Of a stretch of 64,000 nt of DNA, positions 62,101-64,000 are shown piece after piece. The stretch is taken from NCBI GenBank assembly GCA_965207495.1, contig OZ242287.1, forward strand, positions 3,224,001-3,288,000. The letters run 5' to 3'. The notes below the pieces were generated by a model. The model saw only the letters and a program-made list of their open reading frames with translations. It had not been told where the DNA came from and ran no database searches. The translations under genes and the position numbers were made by a program. The DNA comes from Bin5 sp965207495. Lineage in GTDB: Bacteria > Chloroflexota > Anaerolineae > Caldilineales > Caldilineaceae. Numbering within the stretch: the first letter of the stretch is position 1; every line of letters begins with the position of its first letter.

Positions 62101-64000
62101 AACTGACCGGGTCTGTCCCATCGCAACTGGGCAGCCTGTCCAAACTCGTACATCTATATATTGGCAACAACGCTTTGAGCGGGAAAATCCCATCGCAATT
62201 GGGCAACCTCTCCAACTTGTATGGCCTGGCCCTTGATGGAAACGATTTGACTGGATCCATTCCATCGCAACTGGGCAGCCTGTCCAACCTTCAGCATCTG
62301 AAGCTTGATAACAGCGGGCTGAGCGGAACCATCCCTTCACAGCTGGGCAACCTCTCAACCCTGGGCACATTATGGCTCAACGACAATGATCTGAGTGGGA
62401 CCATCCCGTCACAACTGGGCAATCTCTCCAACCTGGGCACTTTGCGACTCAACGACAATGATCTGAGCGGGACCATCCCATCTCAATTGGGTGATCTCAC
62501 CAACCTGGTCACCCTGTACCTCGGCGGTACAAACCGATTCAATGGGTGCATACCTGCTGGGCTCGGAAATGTGGGAAACAATGATTTGGACAGCTTGTCT
62601 CTGTCGTTCTGCAACACGCCCACACCTACGGCCACGCCGACTGCCACGGCGACGGCCACGTCGGAAACTACACCTAACCTTCTGGGAGACAACTCGAACA
62701 CTATCGTCTTCCTGAACAACGCGTCAACGCCTACGCCGACAGCTACGCCGACTGCCACGCCGACAGCCACGTCAACAGCCACGACGACAACCAGTAGCTC
62801 AGCAGATGCGGCCTCGGACAAGGCCGCTCTGATCGCGCTCTACAATGCCACTGGAGGAGCGAACTGGTCCGTCAACACGAAATGGCTCAGCGCCGACCCG
62901 ATTGGCACTTGGTACGGGGTCACCTGTGACACAGACGGTCGCGTCATCGAACTGGATCTTCAGTGGAACAATTTGACCGGCTCATTTCCATCGGAAATTG
63001 GCAACCTCACAAACTTGGTTGTACTGAATCTCTCATATAATTACGATATGAGCGGTTCGATTCCGGCACAACTGGGCAACCTTACCCAACTGAAACGGCT
63101 GCTCCTGGAGGACAACTACGACATGAGCGGTTCGATTCCGGCACAGCTAGGCAGCCTCGTCAACCTGGTTGAACTGGACCTGGCGCGTATCGGCTTGACC
63201 GGTACGATCCCGGCCGAGTTGGGCAACCTCACCAACCTGGAAACGCTGGACCTTGCCTCAAACAATTTGAGTGGTACAGTGCCAACGCAGTTTGGCAATC
63301 TCAGCAACTTGAAAGAGTTGTTACTCAGCTACAACGATCTGACTGGTGCGATCCCGACCGAGTTGGGCAACCTCGCCAAACTGGAAACGCTGCACCTGTA
63401 TCAAAACGACTTGACTGGCGCCATCCCGACCGAGTTGGGCAACCTCACCAAACTGGAAACGGCAGACCTGCAACATAACGACTTGCGTGGTCCTATCCCG
63501 ACGCAGTTGGGTAGTCTAGGCAACCTAAAGAAGCTGATTCTCGGCAGCAACGTTCTGACCGGTACGATCCCGACGGAGTTGGGCAACCTCACTAAACTGG
63601 AAATGTTGCATGTCTCATTTAATCAGTTGAGCGGGTCGATTCCGACAGAATTGGGCAGCCTTGGCAATCTCACAAAGCTGCATCTCGGCAGAAACCAGTT
63701 GAGCGGATCGATCCCAACGCAGTTGGGGAGTCTCACCAAGTTAGAGGAACTGCATATCGCAAACAACCAATTGAGCGGGCGAATCCCAACTGAACTGGGC
63801 AACCTGACAAAAATGAAAAGGCTGTTTCTCTCAGACAATCAATTGACCGGATCGATCCCGTCAACACTAAGCAACCTTACTGAACTGCAGGACCTGTTTC
63901 TCGAATACAATCAGCTATCCGGCTCAATACCCAGGGAACTAGGCAGCCTCGCCAAATTGCAGAGAGTAAGCCTGATAAACAACGAATTGTCTGGATGTGT
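59178..64000 (+). CDS. Giant secreted FN3/LRR repeat protein (3' end cut by window)
   Basis: Open for 1607 codons to the window edge. ATG 59178 follows GAGAGG. Signal peptide VFLVVVLSVVVALLSYMNLALA; two fibronectin-III-like domains (about residues 47-136 and 138-225); a Thr/Ser/Pro-rich linker with three 18-residue repeats; three nearly identical beta domains of about 122 residues (324-445, 501-622, 680-803) separated by linkers; a leucine-rich block (852-1144) preceded by an LRR cap (LVALYNGTDGANW); another linker; a second cap and LRR block from 1214 to the edge. LRRs follow the 24-residue plant-like pattern LxxNxLxGxIPxxLGxL. Likely cell-surface adhesion or ligand binding; anchor not visible. 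Confidence 0.88.
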   Translation, partial: MFQQGNISPVLRGSRVFLVVVLSVVVALLSYMNLALAQETSTDATLSAPALTAEAGTGAIGLTWTAVTDAESYELWVWTSADGWLRLDDGALTDTTYSHAGLTAGTTYYYAVRAVHAGGVNGPWSEYASVTFEPPLGAPALTAEAGEGTVELSWTEVTGAERYELWVWTNADDSRQIGGDNLTGTTYSHAGLTAGTTYHYTIRAINAANETGPWSENVSASPRQVEVLQNPQNTPTVTSSATPRIQVQVVPTISSTSTPTATATSIPVDTATSTSTAIATATSIPVDTATSTSTAIATATSIPVDTATSTSTATATATALVAVGPLTGFTVVDASIQPQTVLATLTDGGTLTLDDPVNGSYGIQVNTDSGVVVRSVRLQLSGALSVDKTEGIPPYSLYGDNGVGALHGQALPVGDYTLTATAYSEANRGGNLLGTLEVSFTVAAANTAATTTPTATATATSTSTPTATSLPVDTATYTPTATATTVPPTTTPTATALVAVGPLTGFTVVDASIQPQTVLATLTDGGTLTLDDPVNGSYGIQVNTDSGVVVRSVRLQLSGALSVDKTEGIPPYSLYGDNGVGALHGQALPVGDYTLTATAYSEANRGGNLLGTLEVSFTVAAASTPATATATATATSTSTSTSTPTATSLPVDTATYTPTATATTVPPTTTPTATAVVATGPLTGFTVVDASIQPQTVLATLTDGGTLTLVDPVNGSYGIQVNTDSGVVVRSVRLQLSGAKSVDKTEGIPPYSLYGDNGVGALHGQALPVGDYTLRATAYSEANRGGNLLGTLEVSFTVAAASIPATATATATATPTATATATPTATATATATITPNITPTPTVTATTSSSTDREVLVALYNGTDGANWRFSTNWLSEEPVGTWHGVSTDENGRVTAITLIGNSLSGNIPSQLGNLSELTRLELGGNGLSGNIPSQLVNLSKLEYLDLVSNQLTGTIPSWLGNLSQLEYLRLDTNKLTGSVPSQLGSLSKLVHLYIGNNALSGKIPSQLGNLSNLYGLALDGNDLTGSIPSQLGSLSNLQHLKLDNSGLSGTIPSQLGNLSTLGTLWLNDNDLSGTIPSQLGNLSNLGTLRLNDNDLSGTIPSQLGDLTNLVTLYLGGTNRFNGCIPAGLGNVGNNDLDSLSLSFCNTPTPTATPTATATATSETTPNLLGDNSNTIVFLNNASTPTPTATPTATPTATSTATTTTSSSADAASDKAALIALYNATGGANWSVNTKWLSADPIGTWYGVTCDTDGRVIELDLQWNNLTGSFPSEIGNLTNLVVLNLSYNYDMSGSIPAQLGNLTQLKRLLLEDNYDMSGSIPAQLGSLVNLVELDLARIGLTGTIPAELGNLTNLETLDLASNNLSGTVPTQFGNLSNLKELLLSYNDLTGAIPTELGNLAKLETLHLYQNDLTGAIPTELGNLTKLETADLQHNDLRGPIPTQLGSLGNLKKLILGSNVLTGTIPTELGNLTKLEMLHVSFNQLSGSIPTELGSLGNLTKLHLGRNQLSGSIPTQLGSLTKLEELHIANNQLSGRIPTELGNLTKMKRLFLSDNQLTGSIPSTLSNLTELQDLFLEYNQLSGSIPRELGSLAKLQRVSLINNELSGC
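59962..60123 (+). repeat. Three 54-bp in-frame tandem repeats
   Basis: Copies start at 59962, 60016 and 60070. The first two are identical and the third differs at a few bases. Each encodes 18 residues of the linker (ATSIPVDTATSTSTAIAT). In-frame length changes by slippage or recombination would leave the protein readable. Confidence 0.9.
60147..61584 (+). repeat. Three nearly identical 531/537-bp repeats inside the surface-protein gene
   Basis: Units start at 60147, 60678 and 61215. Over about 365 bp of the domain part, copies 1 and 2 differ at only a handful of bases, and copy 3 at somewhat more (for example GACGAT to GTCGAT, GCGTTG to GCGAAG). The intervening Thr/Pro linkers vary more. 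This indicates recent duplication or ongoing gene conversion. Confidence 0.92.

Overview
The window looks like chromosomal DNA of a member of the Chloroflexota, probably close to Caldilineae-type lineages. This is inferred by eye from several traits: lipoprotein signals followed by Ala/Pro/Glu-rich stretches on solute-binding proteins, a surface protein built from Thr/Pro/Ala linkers, fibronectin-like and leucine-rich repeats, two large membrane glycosyltransferase-like proteins with C-terminal beta domains, and dispersed CACGGAGGG-type repeats. DNA is moderately GC-rich. No rRNA, phage, insertion sequence or CRISPR array was recognised.

Layout. 1-1555: reverse-strand polar amino-acid ABC importer (permease cut by the window edge, binding lipoprotein). 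1679-2524: unknown protein. 2621-12361: tRNA-Glu, a terminator-like hairpin, then purine synthesis genes purL, purQ, purC, purE, purK, purF and purD, all co-oriented; purM, purN, purH and purB are not here. 12518-14065: HMG-CoA reductase with an extra N-terminal domain. 14150-15976 (reverse): gltX, tRNA-Gln and a terminator. 16341-21513: unknown protein, TIM-barrel isomerase, SMP-30 lactonase, altered metallo-beta-lactamase-fold protein and an RNase H-like protein. 21510-23020 (reverse): a coupled one-carbon pair, FchA-like cyclohydrolase plus a FolD homologue lacking its cyclohydrolase residues. 23375-33313: two membrane glycosyltransferase-like proteins around a small-molecule catabolic cluster (zinc-less MDR, epimerase, enolase-superfamily dehydratase, DJ-1/PfpI, HAD dehalogenase). 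33478-37153 (reverse): dipeptide/oligopeptide-type ABC importer without ATPases. 37647-40033: second zinc-less MDR and a MATE-like flippase. 40101-46322 (reverse): six-gene catabolic set (two Gfo/Idh/MocA, PhyH dioxygenase, SDR, TIM-barrel isomerase, zinc dehydrogenase). 46811-47833: zinc-finger-like unknown. 48050-57753: two tracts of degenerate repeats around a sugar-type ABC importer without ATPase, an amidohydrolase, an enoyl-CoA hydratase, a FAH/MhpD-type hydratase, two methyltransferase-fold proteins and a shikimate dehydrogenase-like enzyme. 57754-59177: no credible gene. 59178-64000: start of a giant secreted repeat protein running off the window.

How it fits together. The left third is housekeeping: de novo purine synthesis, which consumes 10-formyl-tetrahydrofolate, and nearby one-carbon enzymes that could supply it. 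The middle and right parts look like a scavenging lifestyle: several importers, each beside oxidoreductases, isomerases, dehydratases and hydrolases suited to sugar acids, polyols, aromatic or glycoside-derived compounds. Substrates cannot be named from sequence alone. The most unusual points are the FolD/FchA division of labour, the hairpin in front of purL, the PurS-like fusion on PurL, the HMG-CoA reductase N-terminal domain, the CACGGAGGG repeat tracts and the nearly identical 0.53-kb internal repeats of the surface protein.
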